Shown: positions 52,101 to 64,000 of the stretch, piece by piece
Layout of the letters: each line of letters starts with the position of its first letter
Position numbering within the stretch: position 1 is the stretch's first letter
DNA from: Parasponia andersonii
Taxonomy: Eukaryota; Streptophyta; Magnoliopsida; Rosales; Cannabaceae
Length of the DNA: 64,000 nt
NCBI GenBank assembly: GCA_002914805.1
Contig: JXTB01000107.1
Location: 631,107-695,106 of the forward strand
Reading direction: 5' to 3'
The notes under the pieces: generated by a model
Databases searched by the model: none
What the model saw: the letters and a program-made list of their open reading frames with translations, nothing else
Told to the model about the DNA's origin: nothing
Program-made: the position numbers and the translations under genes

Positions 52101-55100
52101 AAAACCAGAGTGAATATCCATTAAATTCTTTAGATTTCTAATGTTCTAAATGTCCGGCATATTTGAGAAAGTTTTGTATTCTTATCATCACAAAGGCTAC
52201 AACAATGTGAATAGTAAAAGATGTGTATATAGACGTATTTTACTATTCAGATTGTCATAGCCTTTGGTGTGTGTGTATATATATACATATTATACATAAC
52301 AAAAAATTACACGCACAAATACAGATATATAACAGAAGTGAATTTTCTAACATGGCACATCACTTTGTGGCAGTTAAAGTTATTTGCTATCCATGGGTTA
52401 TTGGTTCCATATGGCGCTGTTAATTTAAGGTAATTCAACTAGGAATTGGCCAGTTGGATTATGGAAGAGTTTCTTCTGAGGCTGGGATATTTGGGTAATA
52501 CTAGGCCTTCTAATAAAATATGTAAAAATGAAGGGATTTCTATTTCTATTAATATTTCTATTGCTATTAAGACTAGTCTACTTTGAAACTCTGTAAACAG
52601 ACCTCGTATGACAGAAAAAACCCTAGAGAGCAACAACTAACTTGATGATAAGATTCTCGGGGTTTACGAGATAGTGAAAAATAAGAATGTACTTATGAGC
52701 TCTAGAGTTTTCAACTTAGTGAAAATGAGTGTAATTATAGGCCTTTGGGGTTTCAGGTAGATCTAAATTGAGTGTAATTGTCCTCTTTCTTAGTGAAATT
52801 TTTGCTGGTAATCTCTCATGGATGTAGGCAATTGGGTCCAACCAGGTCCAAAACAGGTGCTCTATATTTTCTTGTATGTGTGTGCTTAGATTTATATTCA
52901 ATCTAGAATTTAAATCAAAACCGTGTTCTTAGCTGTGTGGATGCTACAATATTAGTCATAGTTCAACAATTTTAGTCATCCTTAAGATTCTGGTTAGCTA
53001 TTATCTCTGATTAAGCTATGCAGATATGCAGTATTTAGTGTTTAATATGTAAATATAAAGCTGGTCAAGCACAAGTGCAGCTTATAGCATGAAATTCCTG
53101 TAACTAAAGCTTCAAATTTAACATGAAAAATGGGAGCCAAACCTCAAATTCTTCCTTTTCCTTTTGTAGAATCCCTTCCAATTCTACAATTTGACGTCTT
53201 GATTCAGGTAATCTGATGCCACCACCAAGCACCCCTGCACCAGTTCTTTTCTCTGCTATTTGACTTAGAGCATTAAGAACTTCAGAAAACAGAAGCTCTA
53301 CTCCATTAACAACCTGTTAACGAGGTAAATTAAATCACGTTTCAGTAATATTAATTAAAATTCTCAATTCAAATATTATAAAGGTTTTATTATTGCACCT
53401 TTTCTGTTTCTTTTTTAATCCACTCCTGATTCTCGTAATTGAAATCCAATTTTGGGGGTGGAAGATATACAGAAAGGACATTGATTGATGCATAGCGAAA
53501 GCAAGCAACCATTTTGCCAAATCTGCACGGGTATAAGAGAAGTCTATGAACTAAATGGTATAAATGGACCACTTTTCTATGCTAGTAGCATTAATTGGAT
53601 TGCTAACAGGTAGACCCTCTTTTTAGAGAGAGAATATTGAAAATGAAAAAGATGAAGAGCATTACCCATAGAAACGTAGACAATCTCTATGTAACGAATG
53701 GCCACAGCTTGCCACCCTGCTTGCAGCTGCATGATTTGAGAAACTGAGCTCCAAAAATTTCCCAAAAGATAAACCCCAGGCAGCATCAGACATTACAATT
53801 CTCCTAGTTGCTGGAGGAAAACCATTGATCCTTGGACACCGTAGGCATCTATGCCACATCCAGATCTTTCCTTCCTTCTCACCTGGCAAGAATATCTCTG
53901 GTAGCTTCTTGACAGATATAGTGAGTGTGCCCTGCCGATGAGTATAACATTGCACATGTGCTTCTGATGGCATCTCACAAGATTGGCACTGGTAACTCTG
54001 TAAATAATGAAGTTTCCAAGTGTCAAAACCATAGACAAATACACTGTAGAGAGAAAAAAATTTCTGAAAGAGCGAACTCACCTGATCAAATAAATGATCT
54101 CGTAGAAACCGACCCAGAGGCTTATCAAAACTTCCATAGTATTTTATTCGAAACAGATGGGACCTTTCACAGACAGTCCCCTTCCAGATGCAACGGGATG
54201 ATAAAGAAACCAAAATGCTCTGATGGTCAGAAGGTGATGGAGGGAACTTTTCCTTGATCAGTTTTAAATCTTCTTTCAATAGTCCTAGCTCCTCTAAATG
54301 GTTTCTTCTATCTTGTTGCAAGGACAGTATGTCCAAACTCCCTACCGGACTCTCAGTTATTACACTTTGGTCATTTTGGGTATTGGACAACTTGCTTTGC
54401 CCCAACGCATCTAAAGAGCCCATATCATTCACGGCAGGATGATTACACAATAAACTAAGGCCATTTTTTACTGCAGAAGGTTCAACCATATGCGGTTGTC
54501 TAGAGCGCATTACATTTTTCTCCCCAAACATATAGAGAGGAGAAAGATTCTTGTGATAACTATCTGAAACACTTTCTCCAGTCAGAGCATAGGAGTAAGA
54601 AGTTGCAGAGTTGGTCAAACTTAAAATGCTATTAGTGGGTAAAGAACTTAGACAACTATTATTAGATTGTGCGGTGTTGATATATGAGGAAAGATCTGAT
54701 GTGGGCACACAATTGGATCTATGTGGTTCTTGAGGTCCCCATGACCTTGCGTCAGCACTGCCACTGAAATCAGGTACGGTTGAGATGGACCTATCCATGA
54801 CTGACGATTTATCTGGGAGCCTCACAGTTATAGGAGAGTTCAATGAGAGTTCTGGCATGGTCGCTCCTTCGTCAGCAAGAAAAGATGTCTCCAAAGCCAA
54901 GTGATAAGCTGCAAAAATTCCATACTGGATGACATGTTTAACTTTTTTCAACTCATCACCATTAGCGCCTCTCAGTAAAATCTGACATAGAGACAAGAGC
55001 ATAATGAATACAGTACAAACCAATGTAGCTTTGAGAAGCCTCAACTCATACCTCCTTCAATTAAATTATTCATGAGAAATTTATACCTAGTACCTGTTTT

Positions 55101-58100
55101 TGTGCCTTATATTTCACAGCCACCAATTTTATTTATTTCAAATCAAAAATACCTGTTTTTTAGGTATACATTCATGCACAAAATATATGGTATACATTTA
55201 CAATGTAAATTTTTACCTGTGGTTTACATTTACAGTATAAATTTGTATCTATAGTACACATTTTGAAATATATACCAATTTTTAAGTATAATTTTTATTT
55301 ATGAAATGTATATCACGGTATGTATTTATATTTGTGGTATACATTTCTCCAAAATTAGGTGTATAAACGGGTGTTTATGAAAATATGCTTAAAAAATGTT
55401 ATATACTTTCACATTATTCATACTAAGTAATTCCATGTTTAGTTAATTAAAGAATTACCGTACAACCCAAAGGCTTTGGGCAGCCTTCGAAAAACATTAG
55501 TGTCTTCACCAATTTTTTCCCACCCTGCCCAGCAGTGCCTAGGTCTTCCATAAACCTCTCGACGTGAAATGTTTCACAGGAGCCCAATTGCTGTGATGAG
55601 AGATGATCAATCGAAGAAACTATCTGAGCACCTGTGCAGCGAGCTATGCGGTCTAAAAGTGGCTTCTTTATATTGAGAACAAGTGATATGTCTTTCGCAA
55701 GAAGGTAATCCTGAGCAAATCTAGAAACTGACTTCTCTACTAGAAGAACATCAGGGTGGTGAGCATCTATCTTTGCCACTGCCATTTTTAAGTGGTCCAT
55801 TTCCTAGATAAGGAGTCAAAGCCATATCAGAAACTTTATATTAATAAGGGCGGAAGCAAAAAAATTTGTTAAACAACCATCAACCAGTAATTGAAAAACT
55901 AAGAAGATAAATATGCAGATGATCATAACCTGCTGCAACAAAGTGTCAAAACTCGACAGGTGAGTAGAAATCCGCTGGTACTCGAGAGCCCCACTAAGGA
56001 TCAAGACACGGGCCTTTTTTATTTTTGTAGTCATTCGCCGGTGAGCCACATTTTTCTTACAAACAACTCCTTTGACAACCATACTAGAAGAAAAGCATAA
56101 AGTTTGAATCAGAAAAGAGAAAAAAAAAGAGCAAAAATAAAATATGAAATGCAGGACATACTTGTACAGTCGTAACGAGTTGACCAAAGTTGCCTAGTTT
56201 TACTACATGATATTCATCATGTATGACTGAATTCTTTATGTTTCGTCAATATCATTAGAAGTCTGTGTTTGGAATGCCTTAAATTTTTCTCCATGAGCCA
56301 GATAGACAAAAAATAAAAAACATTATTTTCAGCAGAAACCTCAGACCAGATTGATACCTAAGCTCCAAAGCATTAGACTGACAATAACGCAAATGATTCC
56401 ACAAGTGAAAAATCATATTCCAGAGTAAAGGCATTCTTTTGGGCTTAGTAAGTTGTTTTTTATTTTTATTTTTATTTTTTTTATATGATAAAAATATCGA
56501 TGACTGATGAGTGTATGAGTGAGAACATGAGGCAGAGCAAGCTACCAATTGTACATAACACATTAGACAAACTATTGAGCAATTACCTCTCAGAGCAATG
56601 TCCAGAAGCAATACATTTTACTTTGACATATCCACCTGGGTCCATGCCTCCACCTTTACTCATATCTGGCTTTAATAGCGTAGCAGCCTCCCAGGATAAA
56701 GACGTAATGATATCCAACCAACCCTCTTTGTCATCATCCTCATCCACGGGAAGGTTCTCAACCTGCAATAGCTGAGCTACCAAAGCCCTGAAGTGTCCAT
56801 CAACCACGTTCTTCATGGCCTTCTTGTGCTCCTCATTTGAGCGATCCCTGTTATGAGACTCCCCACTTCCAAAACTACTTGAGCGGAGATATCCCCACTC
56901 TCCAGTAGCATTTCCATCATCATCGTCATCGTCATCAAAAAGACCAGTTTCCTTCTCATCTTCTTCATCTTCGGGTTCAGGGGGAAGCCAGAGGAGTCCG
57001 TTGCTTTCAAAATATACAGGTTCAGCATCAACATTGCCATCAGCGACATATAGTGAGGAAGATGCTTCACATTCATCGCCCATATCATGTTCGTCTTCGT
57101 TTTTACCCAGCTGAAGGATCCCTTCCAAGCCATGTGATTCAAAATTGTGGTTTTGTAAAGGAGATCTGCTCAAATTTTTTGCATCGATATTCTCGCAATC
57201 AGGATGCACCTTATGTGATCCATCATCATTGCTCATCGCTCCAAACTGAACTTGATTGTAGTAGTCATTGACTGAAGAAAAATGCATGGCATCAGAATCC
57301 ATCCGATACATGTGATACTCATAATCATCATCCGCACTCCTAATGCAACAGATAAAGAAAGCAATCTTATTATTAAAGAGAAGAAAATAAAGGGTGAAGA
57401 AAGCAAGCTGTGAATCTAGTGGTGCATCAACACCTTCCTTTTACTGCATTTTTTTCCCCATTGTCCTCTAGCAGAAAAAAGTACTTCTTGCTAGAGGATT
57501 AGAATCAGATGTAACTCTAAATGACTCAAAACAATCAGAAGTCATCCTTCTAGTTTAAAACAGAACAATTTAGTATATCAGAAGACTTACAGCTCAACCG
57601 ACAGCAGACACAATTATAAGAAATAAATTTCCAAGAAGAATTCGTTAAAAACCATTACTATCTTAGGCGTGCAAAGGAGAAAAACAATTGAAACAATCTC
57701 CAATAAGAGGAAAAATGTTTTGGTGTATAAATGTGTAGCGAAGGCTTAAAACCAGAATTCCTTAATAATTAAAAATAAAAATGAAAATCTACCTGATCAT
57801 TGAAATGTCATGATGATCTGAAGATAGATCCCCCATATTGTTGCAAACTTCATCGGTTGTTCCGGATGCCAGTTTGTTAGTATCATTTGTGCTTGTTTCC
57901 ACCAAAGATGATGGTTGAGAGTTGAGACCAGAACCGTGTTGAATTAGTTGATACGGTCCAAATGAGTATGGCATTGAGCCTAGAGTAATGCTACTACTAT
58001 TACCAGTTCCACTTGATTTAGTGCTGCCCAAACTTATTCCGGATGGTGAAGTACTAAGCCCAAGATTAGGCCTCTGAATCCCGTTATCAAGAGTAACCAC

Positions 58101-58418
58101 ACCCTGCTCCCATTGCTTGTAACAATAATTACACACCCGGATCCTCTCTTGCTCGTCCAGTGGTGTCTTTGGATCACCACCAGATGGGACAGGAATTGAG
58201 TTTTCTGTACACTTGCCACAGAAAACTCGACCGCAAAGTCGACAATGGTGTCTTCGATTAAACAATGTAAATTGGGTATCACACTCGTAACATACCCTAC
58301 AACTTTCATCAGGCATCCAAAAGTCCCTTGACACATTAGCCGGCTCAGATCGTCCAGAGATCCACGACTTCACCATGCCAACCAGCTGACAGAAAGTCTT
58401 GTAGGTGGTAGTTTCCAT
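49117..58418 (-). CDS. FAB1: FAB1/PIKfyve-type phosphatidylinositol-3-phosphate 5-kinase with FYVE domain (11 coding exons, about 1,874 aa)
   Basis: Makes PtdIns(3,5)P2 from PtdIns3P on endosomes and vacuoles, controlling endomembrane traffic. Exons in order: 58418-57793, 57339-56587, 56083-55930, 55803-55459, 54981-54082, 53997-53666, 53522-53399, 53313-53143, 51914-50388, 49968-49702, 49542-49117. All are GT-AG and phases close. Domains: FYVE finger at about residues 34-102 (WMPD, RRHHCRLCGRVFCGKC, RVCNYC); acidic linker in exon 2; TCP1/Cpn60-like part at about 510-700 (VLLVEKSVSRFAQDYL, HLALETSFLADEGA); Cys-rich Fab1 region at about 927-1078 (CQSCEMPSEAHVQCYTHRQG, WHRCLRCP); kinase at about 1540-1830 (GGKSNVFFAKTLDDRFIIKE, RLYDLKGSSRSR, DVMDYSLLVG, GIIDFMRQYTWDKHIESW). 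The FYVE domain places it with FAB1A/B rather than C/D. The start is the ATG at 58418; METTTYKTFCQLVGMVKSW fits the family. Usual length is about 1,760-1,790 aa. It ends in a 12-residue tandem repeat. It appears intact. Confidence 0.95.
49143..49285 (-). repeat. 36-bp tandem repeat encoding the FAB1 C-terminal tail
   Basis: About four units of 36 bp within the last FAB1 exon. Each encodes 12 residues: SQSDFCPLNPSK, SESDLCPLNPSK, SESDLCPLNRGK and SQSDLCEENFQG. The unit length is a multiple of three, so the frame is kept. It lies after the conserved kinase end (MTTYFLMVPDQWSPP). Confidence 0.9.
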
Positions 58419-60618
58419 GTACAAACAATCCCACCACTCCGGGCATTATGATAGACTCACCCACCTTTCCTAGAAAGCCATATCTATAAACTATCCAAAA
58501 CCCAATATGAAAAGCAAACAAACCCAACTAAGTCTAAAATTTCTGACCCAAATCACTATAACCCTTTTCACTGATTAACATGACACCCATCAAAAGCTAA
58601 CTTCTCAAAACAATAAGGGAGCTTATATTGCCCCCTAGTTTCAATACCAAAAATAACTTCTTTCTCAGCATCTGGAAATAACAACAACGACAATCAAAAA
58701 TCAACTTCGTACCTCGGATAACTGATGCTGACCCTCAATTCCTACGTCGAAAATTCCCACTTCGGATCAATTTAGAGGGAAGAAAACCAATCCAAAATCA
58801 AAAACAATTCTGAGACACCACCTTATACAGCTCAAAAATACTCGAAAAAATCGAGATAAAAAGGGGCTTATTTTGATGACCCAACTCGAAATAATCTGTC
58901 TTCAATCACTACCACGCGTTACCCTTTAAACTCTCCATGCCCAAACATTCAAAACCAATAAATAAACCTTTTTTTTTTGAAAAAAAAAAAACAACTGCAG
59001 AAACGTATTTGGCCTACAAAACCAAACCCGATTACACAAAAGCCAAAACTCTCGAATCCAAACAAAACACAACACGAGTTCTGTGTTTTTTTTTATACAA
59101 TTCGGATCGAAATCACCACACGGTGTACCAGTCAAAACGAAAACCAAACCCGCGAATCAGATCATCTCTTCTCCCCGAGTGAACGACAAAACGGGGCACT
59201 CCATTAATTGCCGCCACGTGTCCGGTACCAAAACCGTGATCAGAGCGAGAGAAGGAGTTAGGTTTAAGAAAATTGTAAAGAAAGAACCCAACCCAGAAAG
59301 CGATTCGTCGATTTCGATCCCAACACACCTCACTTGTGAATCAACGTCACCAATTTGACATTCTCAATTGAAATTGCTTCGCCACTGTTTATACAGAGAA
59401 ATAAAATGAGTGAGCTTCCAAGTAATTAATTAACTTATATACGTATATATATATATATATACATACACATACATACAATACATCTGTTTTCCTCTGTACT
59501 GGTTTTTCGTGTATAGATTGGAAAAAGCTGACCTCCATTATCAAAATGATTGATCCATTGTTTATTAATTTTTCTTGAATTTAATATACCTATTTCCATT
59601 TTTATCTATTTATTTACATCTCTTACTTTCTGGTTTTTGCCTTTTTCTTGTAGCGGGGATGGAGACAGCCCAATTCTACGTGGATCTTCAAAACGACGTC
59701 GTTTGGTGGCAAAATAGAGAGCAAGGTCCCGCGTTATTAAAGCATGACTAGCAATTGATATTCCCAAAATACCCCTCTGCGAGTGAGCATTTTATTTGTT
59801 TATTTATATTTATTTTTGTTATCGGAAATTGGGGAGGGAGGGACATAGATTTCGTGCGTATGAGTAGGAATTGACTATTGACTTTTGTGACAACTCTGAG
59901 CTCCGTGTGTGCTCTTTTTGGTAATTCTAATATAACAAGTCATCTTTCGGACAATCAATGCTTCGCTGTACTGTACAATGTGTCTCGCTCAAAGCGCGTT
60001 GACTTGCCAAGTTTTATATTTATGATGTGCTATGTTATGAAATGTTGTTTTGTTAGGGAAGCAAAGCAATTAATTTTTTAGCATAAAATATCTCAAAAGT
60101 ATATTTTAGAATATTAATAGTTCATTTTATGATAAAATTGGGAAAATTAAAAAAATCCTCCGAGTATAATGGAAACCCCAGCTTTATCCTTTAACATGGC
60201 TTTCAGAAAAAAAAAAAAAAAGAGTAAAAAATAAAGGGCTGTTTATATTGACTTGCTACTTAAGTTGATAGTATTTTTTTTTTTAAAAAAAAAACAAAGA
60301 GAAGGATAAACGGGCATTTCACCTCAATCCAGGTAATATATTTATAATTTTTCCTTTTTAAAATGAGATCTAATAAATTATGTCTCCTTCTTCTTTATTA
60401 TTTTGAAAATCTGAATTTCATTTATTCATTTTTCTTTTTCTAAAGTAACCAAGTTTATGTCTATCCAATTAATAGCGCTTATGATACTAAATAAATAGGT
60501 AAATTCCTTACTAAGATCGATTAATTTTAGTCCATAGTTCTAAATTGTTGCCGCGGCCGCCGAGCTCACAAAATGCAATTGTGAAGTGCCCAAGTGGCTT
60601 ACAATTAACTAGCGACTC
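58419..60618. other. FAB1 leader region, possible 5' UTR intron, and intergenic DNA
   Basis: Directly upstream of the FAB1 start. A donor-like gaggtacgaag on the minus strand near 58710 suggests that the 5' leader is spliced, with a first exon in about 58715-59350; this is inference. A perfect palindrome aaacgacgtcgttt lies at about 59693-59706. From 59800 to 60618 the sequence is AT-rich with homopolymers and no gene. Confidence 0.4.
59693..59706. promoter_or_regulatory. 14-bp palindrome aaacgacgtcgttt
   Basis: A perfect inverted repeat containing the ACGT core's relative GACGTC, about 1.28 kb upstream of the FAB1 start codon. GACGTC is a known core for bZIP factors; whether it acts here is not shown. 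Confidence 0.4.
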
Positions 60619-60634
60619 TTTTTTTTTTTTTTTT
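60619..60634 (-). other. Poly(A) tail remnant of the LINE (poly-T on the plus strand)
   Basis: Sixteen T on the plus strand directly at the 3' end of the minus-strand LINE, as expected for a reverse-transcribed poly(A) tail. Confidence 0.7.
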
Positions 60635-61083
60635 GAAGTGGACTCCGTGAGGATGAAAAGAGATTAAGAAAAGGCAGTACAAGTTAAGTCTTCCTCGAGG
60701 TGGAATAGCACCCAGCGGGGAAGTTCCTCGAATCAAATAAGGTCCCCAATATTGAACACGGCTCATCTAGCAATTGTATGGGTCACCTTGTTAATAAAAT
60801 TTGGGGGCATACATAACAATACTACCGAGCATTGAAAGTAACATATTTTAGATTTCATGGATAATCACTCCAATCTCAGCTAGAGAGTGAGAACGATTGT
60901 TAATCAGGTTGACGACACTAAAGGCATCTGACTCGACAATAAAGGATAGGAGTCCATTGTCTCGAGCAATTCGTATATCTTTGCAAATACCCATTAGTTC
61001 TGGAATCTCTGTCGTGCAATTGAGATGGTGATAATTGCTAAAAGCTACCATTGCTTTTCCTATGTGATCTCGGTTAACACCAC

Positions 61084-61700
61084 TGTTGTGCAGTCTAAAA
61101 TCCTAAGGTCGCATAAGGGTTAAGTTCGACCTCTTCTGTGTTGGATATGTGCGACCTCTTCCGCTTAGGTTATATGCGACATTCTCCGTGTAGTCTCTTT
61201 TGCATAAGTATGTGCGACCTTCTCTGTATAGGTGGTGGGCGACTTCTTCCGAAATAAAAAGAAACAAGTATATGCTATGTCAAATAGGAAACCTATAAAG
61301 AAAGAGAAACAGAAGTATCCTATCTATGATCAACCAGTTACCTGTTTTGAGTGGTTATCCAATTATGTTGTTACTTAATTTATATTACCCGATTGTATAG
61401 TTACCCGTTTACACAATTAGGATCATAGGGATATAGGGTTACCTTTACCTATATAAAGGGGACTCAATGTTCCGAAGAGGGATCAAGTTTTGAGTATTCC
61501 AATTGCTTTTCAGTTTTCCAATTTCCAGACGAGACATTGTAACTTTGAGTGCTTGTAATTCTCCATAAAATAGTGGAAAAATAGTGGACGTAGGTTCATC
61601 TTTTTCGGGACTGAACCACTATAAAATCCTCTCTCTTTATTTGCTTTGATTATTAACTCAATTCGCACAAGCTACATCTCTTAATTTTTTCTAAATTTAT
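61084..61700 (+). repeat. Third LTR of the A/B family, probably a solo LTR, inserted in the LINE
   Basis: Starts tgttgtgcagtctaaaatcc and matches the A LTR to ctaaatttat, where a one-base N gap (61701) hides the last roughly 25 bases. Its U3 carries its own version of the gtgcgacctcttccg module array (61110-61255). The LINE continues on both sides. The five bases before it (accac, 61079-61083) recur at 61710-61714, a likely target duplication, though eight extra bases (ggggcaag) lie between the gap and that copy. Confidence 0.75.
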
Positions 61701-61701
61701 N
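61701..61701. other. One-base assembly gap
   Basis: A single N at the end of the third LTR. It probably stands for a join of unknown true length, since the expected LTR terminus is missing. Confidence 0.8.
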
Positions 61702-64000
61702 GGGGCAAGACCACCTTTGAGTATGTGCTTCTAGGTTTGCCACAGGTCGAAGATTTGCTGCTCTACATTCTGTCCATTTTGCTTGGGCTTGATAGGCATA
61801 ACATGCACTGGTACCTCTCGTTTATTATGGACCCATGCATTCCTGTAGAACTAGAGTTGCCAGGCATGCCATGCAAAGAGCTCAATTGCTTCGATCCCAC
61901 CAACAACTCAGAGAGTTAATAGATTCCCTAAGAAATTGGGTTCGTGTAACATATCAATCTTATATCATAATAGACTATAGTGCCACATGCCTTTGGTAAC
62001 TTGACAGTGGAAAAGAGCGTGGGAAGTAGTTTCCACTTCAATTATGCACCATGGGCATCTATCACAAATTGGTACCCGTCGAGCTGCCAGGTTGTGGTTC
62101 GTTGGGAGGTAGTCTAGGCATGATTTCCAAAGGAAGACTTTAATTTTATTGAGAAGATGGAGCTTCCAGAGACATCGCCACCATGAGGAGAGGTTGTGGG
62201 AGGAGCTAGCAGAGTTTGAGTATTTGAGAGAGTAGGCTAGTCTGTAGCCACTCTTCACTGAGTAGAACCCTGCTTTATGGCAAAGATCCATTTATGTTCA
62301 GGATTATATTGACATCTGTGGGGAGAAAATACTCTTGGACCAATGAGACTTTCCAGCGTGACTCATTGTCTATAAGGGTACTCACTGTACTATCTTCTGG
62401 AAGTGAGGTTGGGGTGATAATCTTGAAAGAGTATGGTCGGGGAATCCATTTGTCATGATACATCTGAATTTGATTGCCATTTCCAACCCTCTATTGCAGC
62501 CCACGATCTATAAATTCCCTACCCCAACATATACTTCTCCAAGTGAAAGAGGGATAACTTTCTATTTTTGCTTCCAAGAAAGTACCATTTTTGAAATAGC
62601 GGGGCGAATTCTGGATGATACGCCACCCTTGTTTTACTAGCATGGCTTGATTAAAAAGCTTGATGTCTCTAGACTCCATACCACCTAGTTCCTTTGGTGT
62701 GCATATTTTCTCCCAACTTACCTAATGAAGCTTTTTACCTGATTGCTTTGCTCCCTACCAGAAGTTAGCATACAGGCTATGAAGCTCGTCACGGAGATTG
62801 GAAGGAAGTCAAAAGCAACTCATGGCATAGGTTAGGATCTATTGAGCAACCTCTTTTATTAGAACTTCTTTGCCTCCGGTAGAAAAAAGTCTCTCTTTCT
62901 AACTTTGCAACTTTCTTGAGCTAAAAAGTTCTCTCTTATTTTTTGAGGCAATCGAAGGCAGTCCCAGGTATTTTTCATGGCATTCTACTTCTTTGATGTT
63001 AAAGATGGCCTTAATCTCTTCTTTAGTGCTTTGGTCAGTGTTTGGACTGGAAGAAATGGCTGACTTATCATAGTTGATTAGTAGACCTGAGGCTCTTTCA
63101 TATACCGAGAGGATAGACTTTAGCTGTTATCAAGCTTGAGGCATGGCATGTCTAAATATGAGGCTATCTTCTGTGAAGAACAAGTGTGAGATTGATGGTG
63201 CCGATCGGGCCACTTTAATCCCATGAAAAGAATGTCAGACCTCTGCCTTTGAAATACTAGAAGAGAGTCCTTCTGCGTATATTAAGAAGAGATAAGGAGA
63301 TAGTGGACACCCTTGTCGAAGGCCTCTACTAGGTTTGACTCTTCCTCTGACTTCTCCATTAATGAGAAAACAGAAAGAAGATAAAGAAATGCACCGCATA
63401 ATTAACTCTACCCAACGATCATCAAAGCCATTTTTAGCATTATTTTCTCCAGAAAACTCCACTCGACTCTATCATATGCTTTGCTCATATCCAGTTTCAG
63501 TGCTACATAGCCCTTTTTACCTTTTCTTTTGTTCTTTTTCCTTAGAGCATGTATGCATTCGAAGCCAACCAGTACGTTGTCGTTGATCAGTCAACCCAAG
63601 ACGAAGGCGCTTTGATTTTTGTGAGACGATCCTATCAAGGCAACATTTTAGTCTATTTGCAATCGATTTGGTGACTCTCTTATAAATCACATTGCATAGA
63701 CTGATTGGCCTGTATTGAGTAATCCATATTGGATCCTTCATTTTTGGAACTAATGCAATTTTAGTTTTGTTCCATTCCTCAATAAGTTGGCCATAGTTGA
63801 GGACTTGAAGACAAGCTTGAGTGATGTTTTCCCCTAGGATATGCCAGTATTTCTGGTAGAAGAGAGCGGGCATGCTATCCAGTCCTGGTGCCTTAGTCGG
63901 GTGCATCTGGTACAGAGCATGTGTAATTTCAGAGGCAGAGAACTCCTTGATGAGGGACTCGTTAGCTTCAGCAGTGATTATAGGCTCCACCGAGTCCAAC

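Larger units (their letters stand above)
60635..64000 (-). mobile_element. LINE (non-LTR) retrotransposon, degenerate, 5' part beyond window
   Basis: Reading on the minus strand from the window edge: reverse transcriptase (HPTKAPGLDSMPALFYQKYW, TQYRPISLCNVIYK, SRGLRQGCPLSPYLFLIYAE), then the region where FADD is expected reads HLFFTEDSLIFRHA. A reverse-transcriptase zinc-finger region follows (SSWWRCLWKLHLLNKIKVF; CPWCIIEVETTSHALFHC), then an RNase H-like piece (GGVNRDHIGKAMVAFSN; FIVESDAFSVVNLINNR) and a poly(A) tail. An A/B-family LTR (61084-61700) is inserted before the RNase H piece. Many stops and frameshifts are present. Confidence 0.85.

Noticed and set aside
58419-58424. FAB1 start two codons upstream
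   Set aside because: The upstream codon is TTG, not ATG. The ATG at 58418 is the first usable start.

Overview
The window is nuclear DNA from a eudicot plant. Support for this comes from spliced genes with plant-type GT-AG introns, AT-rich spacers, a plant-only remorin, a FYVE-bearing plant FAB1, and nested LTR and non-LTR retrotransposons. No species can be named from the sequence alone. Assembly gaps are at 11787-12145, 25329-25963, 46554 and 61701.

Four host genes are supported. (1) 547-5827 (+): alanine aminotransferase, 15 coding exons, 533 aa, with an N-terminal targeting extension. (2) 18809-21713 (-): long remorin, 5 exons, 487 aa. (3) 47429-48220 (+): small uncharacterised protein, 3 exons, 144 aa. 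(4) 49117-58418 (-): FAB1/PIKfyve-type phosphatidylinositol-3-phosphate 5-kinase, 11 coding exons, about 1,874 aa, ending in an unusual 12-residue tandem repeat. All exon phases in these models close without a frameshift. The genes do not obviously form a pathway; alanine aminotransferase is metabolic, while remorin and FAB1 are membrane-related.

Most of the rest is transposable elements. Element A (7066-17655, +) is a Tat/Retand-type Ty3-gypsy element with paired LTRs and an exact 5-bp target duplication (gtgat). Element B (32831-45426, -) is a diverged relative in the opposite orientation. Both carry a four-exon antisense gene between integrase and the 3' LTR, with splice sites kept at matching positions. 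A has lost its protease segment. B keeps protease but carries an unclassified insertion of about 1.48 kb with a perfect terminal hairpin. A Ty1-copia element (from 24274 to about 32830) adjoins B. A third LTR of the A/B family (61084-61700) sits inside a LINE (60635 to beyond 64000, -).

All retrotransposon reading frames are broken by stops and frameshifts. Many of the stops look like C-to-T or G-to-A decay. The observations most worth following are the spliced antisense gene, the modular U3 repeats that differ between LTR copies, the hairpin-ended insertion in B, the FAB1 tail repeat and clusters of an AACGAC/GTCGTT motif.
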